Shown here piece by piece: positions 1 to 12,080 of a stretch of DNA of 64,000 bases (position 1 is the first letter of the stretch; every line of letters begins with the position of its first letter). The notes beneath the pieces were generated by a model that saw only the letters and a list, made by a program, of their open reading frames with translations, did no database searches and had not been told where the DNA came from. The translations under genes and the position numbers were made by a program. Origin of the DNA: Fragum whitleyi (Eukaryota; Mollusca; Bivalvia; Cardiida; Cardiidae); contig OX411556.1 of the NCBI GenBank assembly GCA_948146395.1, positions 26,050,596 through 26,114,595 on the forward strand. The letters run 5' to 3'.

Positions 1-905
1 TCTGAAACTACTGGATCGATTTTAACCAAACTTCACAGGAATGATCCTTGGGTGACCCTCTTTCAAAGTTGTTCAAGAAATTTTGATCCAATGAAAAATA
101 TGGATTTAATGGGCGTGGCTAATTTCCAAATATGGTAAAAAGAGAGTTATCTCAGATTCTAATCAATGGATACCAATTAAATTTTACATGAATGATCCTT
201 GGGTGACCCTTTATCAGTCTACAAAAAATCATTGTGATCGGATGGAAAATATGCATTTTATGGGCAGAGGTCATTTCGGTATATGTTATATAGTGGAAAC
301 TTTGAAAATCATTTTCTCAGAATGTTACGGATGGATATCAACCAAATTTCACTGGAATGATCCTTGAGTGACCCTTTATCAATCTACAAAAAATCATTGT
401 GATTGCATGGAAAATATGCATTTTATGGGCGGAGGTCATTTCTCTATATGTTATATAGTAGAAATTTTGAAAATCATTTTCTCAGAATGTAAGTGATGGA
501 TATCAACCAAGTTTCACTGGAATGATCTTTGAGTGACCCTCCATCAGTGTACAAAAATTTATTTTGATTGGATGAAAAATATACATTTTATGGGTGGAGG
601 TCATTTCTTAATATGTTAATTAGTAGAAACTATGAACATCATTTTCTCAGAATGTAACTGATGGATATCAATCAAACATTTTTTGTTTGATCTTTGGGTG
701 ACCCATTATCATGCAGCCAAAAACTATTTTGATTTGATGAAAAATATGTCCTTTAAAGAGCGGACGTCATTTCTCTATCTGTTATATGGTTGAAACTTTG
801 AAAATCATTTTCAACATCAGTAGAACCCCAAATATCTAAAAATGAGTCTTCAAAGTATAGCATATTCATTTGTAATGGAAGTGCAGTTTTCATATGTAAC
901 CATCA
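1..905. repeat. Tandem array, ~165-bp unit, 5 visible copies
   Basis: The phrase gatccttgggtgaccct, or a close variant, recurs near 44, 195, 359, 524 and 690, a period of about 165 bp. Each unit also carries a 'ggtcatttc..tatatgttata' block and 'atcattttctcagaatgt'. Copies differ by scattered substitutions. The array runs off the left edge of the window. No coding sequence is supported. It abuts the second array with the same period but unrelated unit sequence. Confidence 0.85.
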
Positions 906-912
906 ATGATTG

Positions 913-3420
913 TTAGCTCACCTGAGCACGAAGTGCTCATGTGAGCTATAGTGATCACCTTTCGTCCGGCATCCGTTCGTCGGTCGTCGTCCGTTGTCCT
1001 GCGTCCGTCAACAATTTCTTTAAACGACATCTCCTCCTAAACTACTGGGCCAATTAACACCAAATTTTACAGAAATGTTGCTTAGATTGTCCCCTTCAAA
1101 AATAGCTAAAAGAATTGAAATCCATGAAAAACTCTGGTTGCTATGGCAACCAAAGGTGAAATTTTAAGAAAATCTTTAAAATTCTTCTTCTTCTCAACCA
1201 GTTGTCCTATAGACTTAAAACTTGGCATGGATGATCAGCTCATAGACCTGAATAAAAATAGCTAAAATCATATCTTTTGGGCCACCAGGTGCGGAGCACC
1301 AGGGGGGAGGGGGTAGTACTTTGGGTAAATTTTGTAATCTTTAAGCTTCTTCTTCTTTGGAACCAGGAGCTCTACAGACTTGAAAATTGGCATGGATGAT
1401 CAGCTCATAGACCTTAATAAAAACAGCTAAAATCATATCTGTTGGGCTGCCAGGTGCGGAGCACCATGGGGGAGGGGTTAGTACTTTTGTGAAAATTTTG
1501 TAATCTTTAACTTCTTCTTCTGATGAACCAGGAGCCTGACAGATTTGAATATTGGCATGGATGATCAGCATATGGACCTTTATATAAATAGCTAAAATCA
1601 TAACTTTAGATTCACCAGGTGCAGAGCACCAGGGGGGAGAGGGTAGTACTTTTGTGAAAATTTTGTAATCTTTAACCTTCTTCTTCTTCTGAACCACAAG
1701 TCCTACAGACTTGAAAATTGGCATGGAGGATCAGCTCATAGACCTTAATGAAAATAGCTAAAATCATATCTGTTGGGCCACCAGGTGCGGAGCACCAGGG
1801 GGGGAGGGTTAGTACTTTTGTGAAAATTTTGTAATCTTTAACTTCTTCTTCTTCTGAACCACAAGTCATACAGACTTGAAAATTGGCATGGATGATCAGC
1901 ATATGGACCTTTATATAAATAGCTAAAATCATTACTGTAGATTCACCAGGTGCAGAGCACCAGGGGGGAGAGGGTAGTACTTTTGTGAAAATTTTGTAAT
2001 CTTTAACCTTCTTCTTCTTCTGAACCACAAGTCCTACAGACTTGAAAATTGGCATGGAGGATCAGCTCATAGACCTTAATATAAATAGCTAAAATCATAT
2101 CTTTTGGGCCACCAGGTGCGGAGCACCAGGGGGGAGGGGGTAGTACATTGGGTAAATTTTTATAATCTTCAAGCTTCTTCTGATGAACCAGGAGCCCTAC
2201 AGACTTGAAAATTGGCATGGATGATCAGCTCACAGACCTTAATAAAAATAGCTAAAATCATATCTGTTGGGCTGCCAGGTGCGGAGCACCAGGGGGAGGG
2301 GGTAGTACTTTTGTGAAAATTTTGTAATCTTTAACCTTCTTCTTCTTCTGAACCAGGAGCCTGACAGATTTGATTATTTGCATGTATGATCAGCTCATAG
2401 ACCTTAATAAAAATAGCTAAAATCATGACTGTAGATTCACCAGGTGCAGAGCACCAGGGGGAGGGGGGTAGTACTTTTGTAAAAATCTTGTAATCTTTAA
2501 CCTTCTTCTTCTTCTGAACCACAAGCCCTACAGACTTGAAAATTGGCATGGAGGATCAGCTCATAGACCTAAATAAAAATAGCTAAAATCATGACTGTAA
2601 TGCCACCAGGTGCGGAGCACCAGGGGGGAGGGGATAGTACTTTTGTGAAAATTTCGCAACTTTAACCTTCTTCTTCTAAAGAACCAGGAGCCCTACAGAC
2701 TTCAAAATTGGCATGGATGATAAGCATATGGATCTAAAATAAAGTAGCTAAAATTATGAATGTAGGGCCACCAGATGCGGAGCATTAGGGGGGAGGGGGT
2801 AGTATTTTGGATCAATTTTGAAATCTTTAACCTTCTTATTTTCCTGGATCAGGAACCCTACAGAATTGAAAATTGTCATGGGTGATCAATATATTGACAT
2901 TAATAAAAATAGCTAAAATCATGACTGTAGGGTCACCAGGTGCTGAGTGTCTTGGGGAGGGGGTAGTACTTTGGATCATTTTTGAAATCTCTAAACTTCT
3001 TCTAATGAACCAGGAGTCCTACAGACTTGAAAATTGATATGGGCGATCAGCATATGGAAATTAATTGAATTAGCTAAAATCATGACTGTAGATTCACCAG
3101 GTGCAGATCATCTTGGGGGAGGGGGGAGTGCTTTGTTGAGAATTTTGAATCCCTACAGCCTATATATTTGACATGGATTGATCAACTCATTAAAGAAAAC
3201 TTTAAAAGTCTCAGACTCAGCCTGTATATCTGGCATAGATTAGCTGATCACAGACCTTTTATGAAAAAAGCTTAAATAAATAATGACCAGGGGAGGAGCA
3301 GGGGATTATTTCAAATGTTATCTAATTGAATAATAGAAAATCTCTTTTTCTGTGGTTGCATGGACATACCTAGGTAATGAAGCTTTTTTCTCAGGTGAGC
3401 GACCCAGGGCCAACGTCCCT
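913..3420. repeat. Dispersed element containing 12 tandem ~165-bp units
   Basis: The left end has ttagctcacctgagcac and the right end ctcaggtgagc, so the ends are short inverted matches. Between them the block 'caccaggtgcggagcacc' recurs near 1285, 1450, 1615, 1780, 1948, 2111, 2276, 2440, 2605, 2770, 2935 and 3098, a period of about 165 bp. Each unit has a G-rich stretch, 'tagtactttt' and 'cttcttcttct'. Copies near the right end are more diverged. Overlapping minus-strand ORFs through it arise because the period is close to a multiple of three. Related ends occur near 15.6, 25.5 and 38.0 kb. Confidence 0.8.
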
Positions 3421-4706
3421 CTTGTTTTAAATTTTTGATTCCCACTCAAGAGATCTTCTCAAAACGCCACAATTTTCATTCCAATTGATAATATTCAGTC
3501 CTGTCTTCAATTCAGGCCTTTCAGGCCTTTGATTTTATTTCTAAACAGCAGCACAACATGAGTATCATGCACATTTCTTTTATATTTCAAATCAACTGAA
3601 GCCAATCAAAAAAGAATTAAAACCTGCAATTATTGCAGGAAATATATACAATCACACGCCCAGTCTAAAAACGTGTTCACTTTTGAATTCGAATATTTTG
3701 AAAATCAAAATACCTACGGGAAATTTAAATGACACAGCTCGAAAGTATCGACAAAAGATCTTAAAGAGAAAATAATTTCTGGAGGGCAACGTTTTTACTC
3801 GGTTACGATATTTTATTTTTTGTCTTTTGCACTTGCATCGCACGCTACCTAAATAATCGATCTAAAATTGTACTTACATTATTTTTTGTCATTACTCGAA
3901 GATATTCATTAGATGGCCTTTTATAGCAAAACGACATTTTCTAGAACGTTATTGTACCATTTGATGACAAGTTATTGTACTATAAAATTAGCATGTGCGT
4001 TAGCATTTCAAATAACCGCCGACTCAGACTCTGACCAGCCTGTGCATCCGCACAGTCTGACCAGGGTCTTCCCTATGGTTTTTGTAGATAGATAGGGTCT
4101 CAAAGTATCTGTTGACAAACAGGTAACTTAACATTAACAATATGTGGCTGTTTACGCTACTCAATGATATCCTTTGCTAAAATGAGATATTATTAACATT
4201 GACACACAAAAAACACCTACACAAGAACTAAAACGTTTACTTGGGAATGCCTTTCAAGGCCTACTCAAGCTCTTCAATACAATCTAAGCACATACACCTA
4301 CATGAGAAGAAGCTACCAGGAGGGAAAATCATAACACCATACGATGGGTGTTTATGCAGTATCCTAAACTTTATCAAAATATGACTAAATGGGTAAATCT
4401 TTAAGGTCTTTTCTGAAGAACAACCTATTTTACGCCCTATATTTTCCGCATTTTTGCAAAAACTAAAGGAAAGGCAAACAGTGGAAGGTCACACTTTCTT
4501 TTGAAACTCAGTATATGCGGACCCGTCAAAATCCACCATAAAAATGAAAATAAACGATTGCATTCTCGATTCAGAAAACAATCTTAGAGGGAACATTTTG
4601 GACTTTGATCGAACTTTACAGAGAGTCTGATAGATTCCATAAAATGAATGGTACAACTTCAAGTGTTAAGATGACATACCACGTATTCATTGTTCTTTCG
4701 TTTCAG
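3421..4706. other. Non-coding stretch upstream of first visible receptor exon
   Basis: I see no supported exon here; by position it should be intron of the receptor gene. A short segment at 4018-4085 (gactcagactctgaccagcc and following) is a dispersed repeat that recurs near 44.65-44.76 kb and, more diverged, near 22.7, 24.65 and 53.1 kb. The 60-residue ORFs here have no recognisable domain. Confidence 0.5.
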
Positions 4707-5245
4707 TGCTGACGTCGCCACCCATTTCTCAACAATTAGTTCAAACGTCATCGTCACGGCAGACGGGAACGTCACTTGGTTATCCATGGTTATTTTTAGA
4801 AGTACTTGTGCCATCAACGTCAGATATTTCCCATTTGACGTTCAAAACTGTTCGATGCAGTTTGCGTCGTGGACGTACGACGGTTTTCAAATAAACCTTA
4901 TGATTACCACAAACGAGGGAGATTTGTCCAATTATATTGCAAATAGTGAATGGAATTTACTTAAATTATACGTTGAACGTAACGTTGTGTACTATTCATG
5001 CTGTGAGGAGCCGTATCCAGATATAACGTTTTATATTTACATCAAACGTCGTCCATTATTTTACATATTCAACATGTTTTTACCGTGTATATTGATAACG
5101 TTGGTTGCGTTGTTAGGGTTTTATATCCCCAGTGACAGTGGGGAGAAGGTTACCATGGGAATAACAACGTTATTGTCAATGACGGTGTTTATGATGTTGG
5201 TAGCTGAGAATATGCCACCAACGTCAAATGTGCTGCCTCTAATGG
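4707..5245 (+). CDS. Nicotinic acetylcholine receptor alpha-type subunit, exon with Cys-loop, loop C, TM1 and TM2 (5' exons outside window)
   Basis: A ligand-gated cation channel subunit of the Cys-loop family at the plasma membrane. The exon follows a tttcag acceptor and ends ATGG|GTACGT, in phase with the next exon. Its 179 codons show the loop-B segment SWTYDGF, the Cys-loop C34-C48 with 13 residues between the cysteines (CAINVRYFPFDVQNC), and a vicinal cysteine pair at 98-99 (YYSCCEEPYPD), the mark of an alpha-type agonist-binding face. TM1 spans about 115-141 and TM2 about 147-168. TM2 has GEK at the inner mouth and Leu at 9', typical of cation-selective receptors. N-glycosylation sequons occur at NVT and NCS. 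Reading frame continues past the donor to 5333, but that tail is intron and repeat. The exon starts in mid-codon, after the expected LYN(N/S) of loop 5, so loop A and the signal peptide lie upstream of the window. Subtype cannot be assigned. Confidence 0.95.
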
Positions 5246-5304
5246 GTACGTATACTGCACGTCTCTGTAAATTCGCGAAACAAAGTGAAGCACGCCATGA
5301 AATG

Positions 5305-5702
5305 GACAATATGAATGATTTTGAAATGAAATAGAATGAGTGTGTAGAGCGAGTTTTGGGTAAAATTAAAGGAAAGTAATCCAAAATCGTAAATTTTGTT
5401 CAAGTTGAACAAAATTAGGGATATTTATTACCTCCTTCAATATGATATGCATATATGTTCTATGAATGGCTTTCTATGGCTTCACGCACGCATAGTACGC
5501 TTACAAAATTGAATAATGTAATTTAAATCATTAATTTTTCAGCCGATTTTTATTTTGAATGTAGTTGTTGATCTTATCTGTTTTAGTGATTATGAAGCGT
5601 TTGTGAATGGTTCGAGTGAGTGGTTGAAATGAATAAACGGGGCGTTGATTGAGCAATTTAGAATGGTTTTGATCGGAATGCGAGTCAATTCCATGATGTT
5701 CT
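5305..5702 (+). mobile_element. Family F1 MITE-like element (~400 bp)
   Basis: One of at least twelve copies in the window. Shared landmarks are 'gaatgagtg..gagcgagtttt', 'aggtaatccaatatcgctaattttgttca' followed by its inverted copy and 'tattacctcc', then 'gtagttgttgatctta' and 'gaatggttttgatc'. Well-preserved copies have inverted ends matching cagttaacaacatcgtgaaa. It sits just inside the receptor intron and creates the apparent C-terminal extension of the preceding open frame. Confidence 0.7.
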
Positions 5703-5866
5703 TAAGGTAGTGGACCCGTTATAGTTCCGCAACATTTTGGAGCTCAAGATCTTTCTCAGTGTTGACCGAGGTTTCCTAATGAAAATCATTATGAAACCTC
5801 GGTCAACACTGAGAAAGATCGTTATTCCCAAAACATTGCTGTACTATTACGGATCCACTACCTTAA
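5702..5866. mobile_element. Family F2 foldback MITE with TTAA ends
   Basis: A palindrome of about 160 bp starting ttaaggtagtggaccc and ending ggatccactaccttaa. The middle is gttgaccgaggtttcctaat and its inverted copy. Each end carries TTAA, the target duplicated by piggyBac-type transposases (established knowledge); assignment to that superfamily is inference. Sister copies lie at 12081, 18211 and 63755. Confidence 0.8.
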
Positions 5867-6984
5867 CAGTAGTTATAAAAGTCTTGTTTTTTTTCACAGT
5901 AAGAAGAACAATACATGTAAACTTCGTTCTTAGACGACCAAAATCCTGTATCTACAGCGGCTATAGATAAGATATTTTGGTCGCCCACCCTATGTTTATC
6001 ATAAATGAAGCTAATATATATGTTTACGAATGATTGAGCTTTTGCTGTTCACAAGATGTATAGGTACATGTAAATGTAGGCAATGTCAATCAACCGACTA
6101 ACAGATAATTCTTTCGTGACTTAGATACATGCATCACCTTTTTAACAATATCTTTTAACTTCTTCACTTGGCTCACGAATGATATGACATCAGTTTATGA
6201 AACTAGAACAAGATTCTATTGTAGGTCTGCTGTGATCCTGGTCTCGGTCTAATCCAACGTTGTACTTAAATATCTGACTCGTGTGCAGTAATGAGCCCGG
6301 TGTCGGAAGAAATGATATTCGTTGCAATTTTCACTGTAACAAAACATCTTGTTGTAGTGAAATAGTATGGTAAAATGATGGCACCTGCAAATTGTGTTTT
6401 TTTCGTTTGTCTGTTTTTGTTTTTAATTTAAACAAAATTCTAGAAATTGCTTATTTTCGAAGAAAAATTGGATAAGGAAAAAAATTTCAGTCGGTCGCTT
6501 TCACACTATGCACTTCTAAATCACATATAAAGCCCAGTGGTCATTACAAACGACTCCGAACATGGAATTATGCTCATGAAAAATGATAAATCCGTCTGTA
6601 AAAAGAACCATAATGTTAAACTCATTTAAAAAGAATCGTTATTGCTGTCTTTCATATGACAATGTTGATTTAAATCAGTTATTTCTGATTTCCCAAACGT
6701 CCAGTTTTGGGCTGAAGTGGTATTGGGATGGTACATTGACTCACAAAACGTGAATTTAAATTGATGAATGATTCGAGGAGACAGATTTAAACAAAAATCG
6801 GATTTTAGAACCGAAATGATTCCATGCATTATCACACATAATTTTCAAGTAATAATTCTTGGTCTCACAAATTCACTTTTTAAAGAAATAGTAACAATAA
6901 GGTAAGGTCCAAATGTCATTTGCTTGGTCTACCTCTTTCGCATTTACAGAAATATATATATAACGTACTTAACGTTTTTTTTTA

Positions 6985-7265
6985 TGAAAATATATATCTG
7001 GGAGGTTTGGGGAATTGATAATTGTCGAGGCTCTGCCGAGACAATTTAAATTCCCACACCCGAGTTAGATATTTTTCATACAATACACTAATTATGTATT
7101 ATAATTATCTTATAACCTCTATTGGCCTTGTTTTCGTCCATGTTCTTAACAGAAATGCAAGTTTCTAAAAGTAACCACATGATGTCACTGTTCTAAGAAT
7201 ATCCATGTGATATAATAAAAGAATATGATATAGGATGTTATCACACTAATATTTGTATAGTTATA
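6985..7265. mobile_element. Foldback element, family F6
   Basis: The arms 'aatatatatctgggaggtttggggaattgata' and 'taaattcccacacccgagttagatattttt' are imperfect inverted copies around a gtcgaggctctgccgagac core. A related copy lies at about 29345-29690 with the same core and the same flanking 'atatccatgtgata' motif. No coding capacity is seen. Confidence 0.55.
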
Positions 7266-7329
7266 AGATGAAATTCTATGTTTTTTTTTCTTTTTTTTTT
7301 CATTATTTGGATCTAAAGTGGGGCAGGGG

Positions 7330-7592
7330 TCAGGGCAAGCAGCTTGGGTCCGTTTTACTAACTATCTTACGATCAGTTTTTGCGTAAATCAAAAATTAAA
7401 TTTACTTCTACAGTAGTAACTAAATATGGAATTCTGACTTCGTCATCTAATTGGAATCGTCTTCAAAAGACGATTCCAATGAAATATTGCAAGGAAGAAT
7501 CTAACAAAAAATGAAAACACCCGCTACGATTTGTGATTTTGACTTACGATAAATTTTCGGAAAAAGTTTAGTAAAGCGGGCCCCTGGAACTT
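7330..7592. mobile_element. Foldback element, family F5
   Basis: An inverted repeat centred on ggaatcgtcttcaaaagacgattcc. The outer arms are gtccgttttactaa on the left and 'tagtaaagcgggcccctgg' on the right. The second copy, with the same centre and arms, lies at 54912-55140. Confidence 0.65.
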
Positions 7593-8066
7593 TGCAATTT
7601 TCAATCACTTGACACAAGAAGAAAGAATTTGATTTGGAAATACAGATTGAAAAGGTAAACAGAGAGATTGTAAAAGATAGCGGTGTTGAAGACGAGACAG
7701 GCATGATGTAAAGTGCAGTCAATTCAATCCATCTAGTTAATGTACCCGCATTGCACAAACAGTCAGGCTAAATTAATTGACGATAATTTGATTTTTACAC
7801 GCAAGAAAAACGGTTATTCACCGCGCTGAAGGAATACAGTACAAACAAAAAAGAGAACGAACGTGCTTTGCGTATCAACCAATTTCATGAGTGCGCTTTA
7901 GTAAAAGCATAGGCCGTGAAAAAGCTTGATTGCACGGAGCTGTGCGTATATTTAATCCATAAAGTTAAGCAATTTGGGAGGAGGCAACAAATCCTCTAGA
8001 AATAGCGATTTTGTTCCCAAACGACTACAATAGAATATTCAATAAGTATCGTTTTGCCTTTTTCAG

Positions 8067-8275
8067 GTATATATTACGGTATCACAATTTTCATCGTATC
8101 CACGGCCACCGGTATGACGGTATTGACGTTAAATATACACCATAAAGGATACAGGGGCAGAGAAGTGCCCTTCATTCTGAAGAAAGTTTGCTTTGGAATA
8201 TTTTCAAAGATATTCTGTATGCCATTAACAAAACCAGAGCATTTAGCAAATATAAAAGGGACAAGTCAGTACACG
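8067..8275 (+). CDS. Nicotinic receptor subunit, exon with TM3 and start of cytoplasmic loop
   Basis: The acceptor is tttttcag|GT. The first two bases complete the Gly codon begun at 5245, giving PLMG-IYYG, a family-typical junction. Sixty-nine codons encode TM3 (residues 1-24, IYYGITIFIVSTATGMTVLT) and then LNIHHKG and a basic stretch (KKVCFGIFSKIF) that begins the cytoplasmic loop. The exon ends TACACG|GTATGT in phase 0. Confidence 0.93.
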
Positions 8276-9295
8276 GTATGTTCTTTCTTTCTTAAAAAAG
8301 TGACATAGTATTTACCAAACAGATATAGTAATAAATAAACGTTTAACTTTACAACAGAATATTAACTCCAGTTTAACACAGTTCTATAATTGTATTTGCA
8401 CATTGCACTTATGAGGTAATAAAGTACCGAGATGTGAGACGAATTACCTTGCTCCTTGGAATAACCCCTTATAAAACACACTTTTCCCTTCTCACCTTTT
8501 TACAGCGTGTGTGTGATAAAGTGTGCCACTCCTATCTCTAGTTTTATCTTGTCTCTGTCAGCCTGTGATTTATCTACATGTAACTTTCTGAAAAATTGTA
8601 ACCACAACTTTTCAAGATACAATAACCGGTTCAGTCATTCAGTACCGAACATTTACAGTGCTTACAACACTTTGATTTTTGCAATCGATCGGAAGTTTTA
8701 ATTTTGTCAGACAAAACTAAGGATTAAATCTATACATATGACATTATAAATAATTTAAAGAGAATGTTGCTTGGCCAAAAAGGTAATTTCTCACAATTTC
8801 TTCTGTCATATGCCTATTTTGTTTTCGTCTTCTAATTTCATCAAGCTGTCATAATTTTAGAAGCTAGTAGTTAGTTAGTAATTTCTTAATTTTGCTTTAT
8901 TATGGTGCTTTCGAGTTTCTCGGATAGTGCTATAACTTTTCGAAATAATTATAAAAATTAGTAGAGGATAACGACATTGAAAGTTTGTTATTTTTACTTG
9001 GCATTTCAAGTGTAACCACTATTAAAGATTCTTGCAATTTTCCAATGTTTGCAAATGTATAGCATGCTGGACATATGTCAGTATACAATACCGATGTTGG
9101 CAGAGGTCAACAAAACGGTTCAAATTGTTTGCACATCACACCCCGCTTTACACGCGTACTTGCATGCAAAGTGGGGAATAATTCGGAAACAGTTTGCATC
9201 ATTTTGTCATCCTGAACGCAGAGTTTATTTATTCGGAAGTTGATTTTCGTTTCAAATTGAGAAGTTTTTTTCTATACTATGCCATCTATTTTCAG

Positions 9296-9394
9296 TACCT
9301 ACCATCGTCAAACGAAGGTCCATATGTACGGTATAAAATGTCAAACGATCCCGCTGAGACATCTAGAAACGCCGAAAATGCACAGAACTCATTT
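9296..9394 (+). CDS. Nicotinic receptor subunit, cytoplasmic-loop exon
   Basis: A 99-nt phase 0-0 exon between ttttcag and TTT|GTAAGT, encoding 33 hydrophilic residues (YLPSSNEGPYVRYKMSNDP and onward, ending AENAQNSF). It belongs to the variable TM3-TM4 loop, where little sequence conservation is expected. Support comes from the splice sites and phase continuity with both neighbours. Because it is phase 0-0 it could be skipped without a frameshift. Confidence 0.8.
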
Positions 9395-9729
9395 GTAAGT
9401 GAAATATATGTAATTATAGTTTTTATATATGTATTAAAATTAGTCTTTATCTCTACCCAGTTTTTTAAGTGTAGACAAAGACTACTTTGAATATTTTCTT
9501 GAACCTCTTTCAAATTAAATGAAACTTATTAGCAAGCAGAATAAGTCATATAAGACTGTGTTGCATTTAAGAAAAAGTATAAAGTGAAGTCTCGCACCAG
9601 CCCCTCCAGTAATTTTTGTCTCATGGCACTACCGCTCGTACAATATTTATTTCTCTTTTTTTGGGGAGACATCGAGTTTAAAGTGGAAAACGCAATTCTA
9701 ATCATCTGTCTTTGATCTCTTTTTTTCAG

Positions 9730-10155
9730 ATGCTTAATCACCTATCAGAAAGAAATACATTTGGGGTCAAAATACGCCCCGACAAGGACACCACGTGTAA
9801 TGGTTTCGGACCCCATCCTAGTTCCCACACGTGCTTACACCAACAAATGGGGTCCTCCTCGATCCCAGCAACCCCGCCCCCACCACCACCCACCTATAAC
9901 AACCTCGGGGACAAGGACACTCATATCAACCCCACTAACATGAACTCATTTGAACAACAGTTTATGAAAGTATTACAAAAAGTCAACGAAACTATAGAAG
10001 CGAATGAAAGACGACTAGCGGAACAAGACGAGAGAGAAAATATCAAATTAGAGTGGCAGCATGTAGCCCGGATTATTGACAGGATATTATTAACGTTGTT
10101 TGTGATTGTGACCTTAACTACTACCTGTGCTGTCATGCTTCAAACTGGAGAATGA
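9730..10155 (+). CDS. Nicotinic receptor subunit, terminal exon: end of cytoplasmic loop, TM4 and stop
   Basis: The acceptor is ttttttcag, and the open frame runs 141 codons to TGA at 10153-10155. The first half is low complexity with a proline run (residues about 52-62, PATPPPPPPTY). It is followed by a charged amphipathic helix (FEQQFMKVLQKVNETIEANE and on to EWQHVARIIDR), matching the pre-TM4 MA helix that forms the cytoplasmic vestibule. TM4 lies at about 115-137 (IIDRILLTLFVIVTLTTTC). Only four residues follow it, as expected for an extracellular C-terminus. The first codon is ATG by chance; this is an internal-acceptor exon, not a gene start. Confidence 0.92.
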   Translation: MLNHLSERNTFGVKIRPDKDTTCNGFGPHPSSHTCLHQQMGSSSIPATPPPPPPTYNNLGDKDTHINPTNMNSFEQQFMKVLQKVNETIEANERRLAEQDERENIKLEWQHVARIIDRILLTLFVIVTLTTTCAVMLQTGE

Positions 10156-10296
10156 AGGGACCAATATTATTTTCTCAATTTTTCACTCTTGAAAATGCAT
10201 GGGCCGACTTGTTATTCATAGCCATGTAGTAGTATTTTCAGTCTGAGTTTACCATGACAGTATTCATTGTGTTCACAAACCGGATATGTCGACAGA

Positions 10297-10302
10297 AATA
10301 AA
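10297..10302 (+). terminator. Candidate polyadenylation signal of the receptor gene
   Basis: AATAAA lies 142 nt after the stop codon, on the coding strand, and is the first canonical hexamer downstream. No transcript evidence is available. Confidence 0.55.
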
Positions 10303-11590
10303 GTGATTTGGGGCTTGCATTGATTGTTCAGCATTCTGGGTTTTATCACTAATAGAGTTGTTGAAAGCGTTCCAATAATTAAGTTGGCTAGAAACTGCAA
10401 TGTGATGGCATTGAAAGTTGTAGATATATGACAGTGAAATCAAATCAAAGATGTTTGGGACTAAGTCAAAGTGATTTACGATTGAATAAGTTTTATTGCA
10501 CTTCACTCGCTTGTCATGACTGTTAAATTAAAATTTCTGATCTGAATCAAATTTGAAAATTTGCTAATATTCGTGTGTTACACATATAAAGATGTCTTCA
10601 TTCTTTCATATACATGTAATGCGGACTTTTCGTTTCAATCTTACATATAGAAGACATCTTAATCGTAACATTATATCTGGTCATTACACTTACACTTTCC
10701 TGTTGTATTTTAGAAATATTACGGCATGTGCATGTATATAAACAGCTGGCGACTGAAACCTCGAAAAATATACCCAGAACTTGATTTCTTTTCATTGTGA
10801 CATAGGGCGCCAGACCAAAAGGGTCTTACATGTAGTCTCACATCGAGGGTTCAGTGCAAGACTTTTCTAAGTGTATATACATTGTATATACACTTAGTAC
10901 AGTCTAACACTGAGCCCTCGGTATACTGAACATTGATTTCTCACATTGTAGCTGAAATCACGGCGCGGTTTTGATGATCCACGGACAGTATAAATTAAAT
11001 TAATGTTACTTGATGTTGACTTTCAAAACAAGTCAGCCTATGTAATAAGAGAAGTTTTATACGACTTAAATGAAAATTGAAGAAATGACGAATATTTTTT
11101 CGCGTTATTTTTGAACGTTCCCGCTAGATTTCTGTGTCAACATTGCACATAGAAGTGTAGACCTAAATTCTGTTGTTCAGCGAAACCAATTATTCTATGC
11201 TTGCACAGTACGATTTAAGCCCTCTTCCATTCAAATATATAGTCTCAATAACAAAAACAGAATAATCAGAATTAATGGTTGGAATATACAACCAACCAAT
11301 TCTAAAATTAAATTATCCAATTTGGGAGAAATTTTAGGTAATAATTTAGTTATAGTGGATATAATTACTGCAAATAGCATATTTATGGTTATTTCTTTGA
11401 CATGTCGTAAAAAGGTCCTCCAAAATGTAGAAAATACATGTAATTATAGAATGTTCTAGAAGGTAATAAAAAATGAATTTAAGATTTAAATGGAACAAAT
11501 TTGGGTTTTTTATTTGAATTATTACTTAATTCAAACCGCAATATCAGAGATAATTTTCAAATAAAAAAAATAACATTCTAGCTCAGTTGC
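10303..11590. other. Intergenic, no gene seen
   Basis: AT-rich sequence without supported exons. The only structure I see is a small imperfect palindrome at about 10825-10925, with arms around tctaagtgtatatac and gtatatacacttag and outer arms tcgagggttcagtg and cactgagccctcg. Confidence 0.5.
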
Positions 11591-11595
11591 AGTAA

Positions 11596-11975
11596 CACCA
11601 TGAAGTTGACATTCACTGCGGCCAAAATAATTCTGAATCGCTCAGCGGTCGATTAAATGCAATTAAAAAAAATCCGATTAATCAAAAACGATCCGAAGTC
11701 GTTCAAAACACTTCGAAATTCCTCAAAACGATCAATATTTTATTCAAGTTGCTGAAAACATTCCAAGATTTTTATCGGCCTATGCCGATTGGTTCGTGAA
11801 GACACACAAACAGAAAAAGGACATACGTCGTTTAAAGGGAGAAAACAAAACATTTTCTGACATCGTCACGAAATAAGGGACATTCTATTACCTCCCTTTT
11901 ATTTGGTTAAAACACGCTCGTCCCGTTCATTAAAGTTCTTTCACGAATCATTTCAAAATCATTCACCTTCATTTT
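11596..11975 (-). mobile_element. Family F1 MITE-like element
   Basis: Reverse-orientation copy: 'gaagttgacattcact..ccaaaataattctgaatcgctca' at the left and 'cacgctcgtcccgttcatt..aaatcattcaccttcat' at the right, with the central 'acgaaataagggacattctattacctccc' block. It is diverged from the better copies. Confidence 0.6.
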
Positions 11976-12080
11976 AGGAAGTTCTTTTTATCATATAGCT
12001 GTAAGAGGATTCGTTTGACTGGTAAAGGTATTTTTATTTATTTTAAAAGTGAAATCACTCCGTTTATCCAAAAAACGGTG

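Larger units (their letters stand above)
5867..8066. other. Receptor intron with decayed foldback elements
   Basis: The intron between the TM1-TM2 exon and the TM3 exon. It contains a foldback around 6985-7265 (cgaggctctgccgag core, related to 29345-29690) and another at 7330-7592 (related to 54912-55140). I found no exon here that would join the flanking phases. Confidence 0.6.

Noticed and set aside
1341..2549. Four similar minus-strand ORFs (MPIFKSVGLVVQKKKKV...)
   Set aside because: They are translations of the ~165-bp tandem units. The frame stays open because the period is near a multiple of three. No splice, start or domain support.
5246..5333. C-terminal extension of the receptor exon to a stop at 5333
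   Set aside because: A donor at 5245 joins in phase to the TM3 exon at 8067. The extension is intron running into an F1 element.
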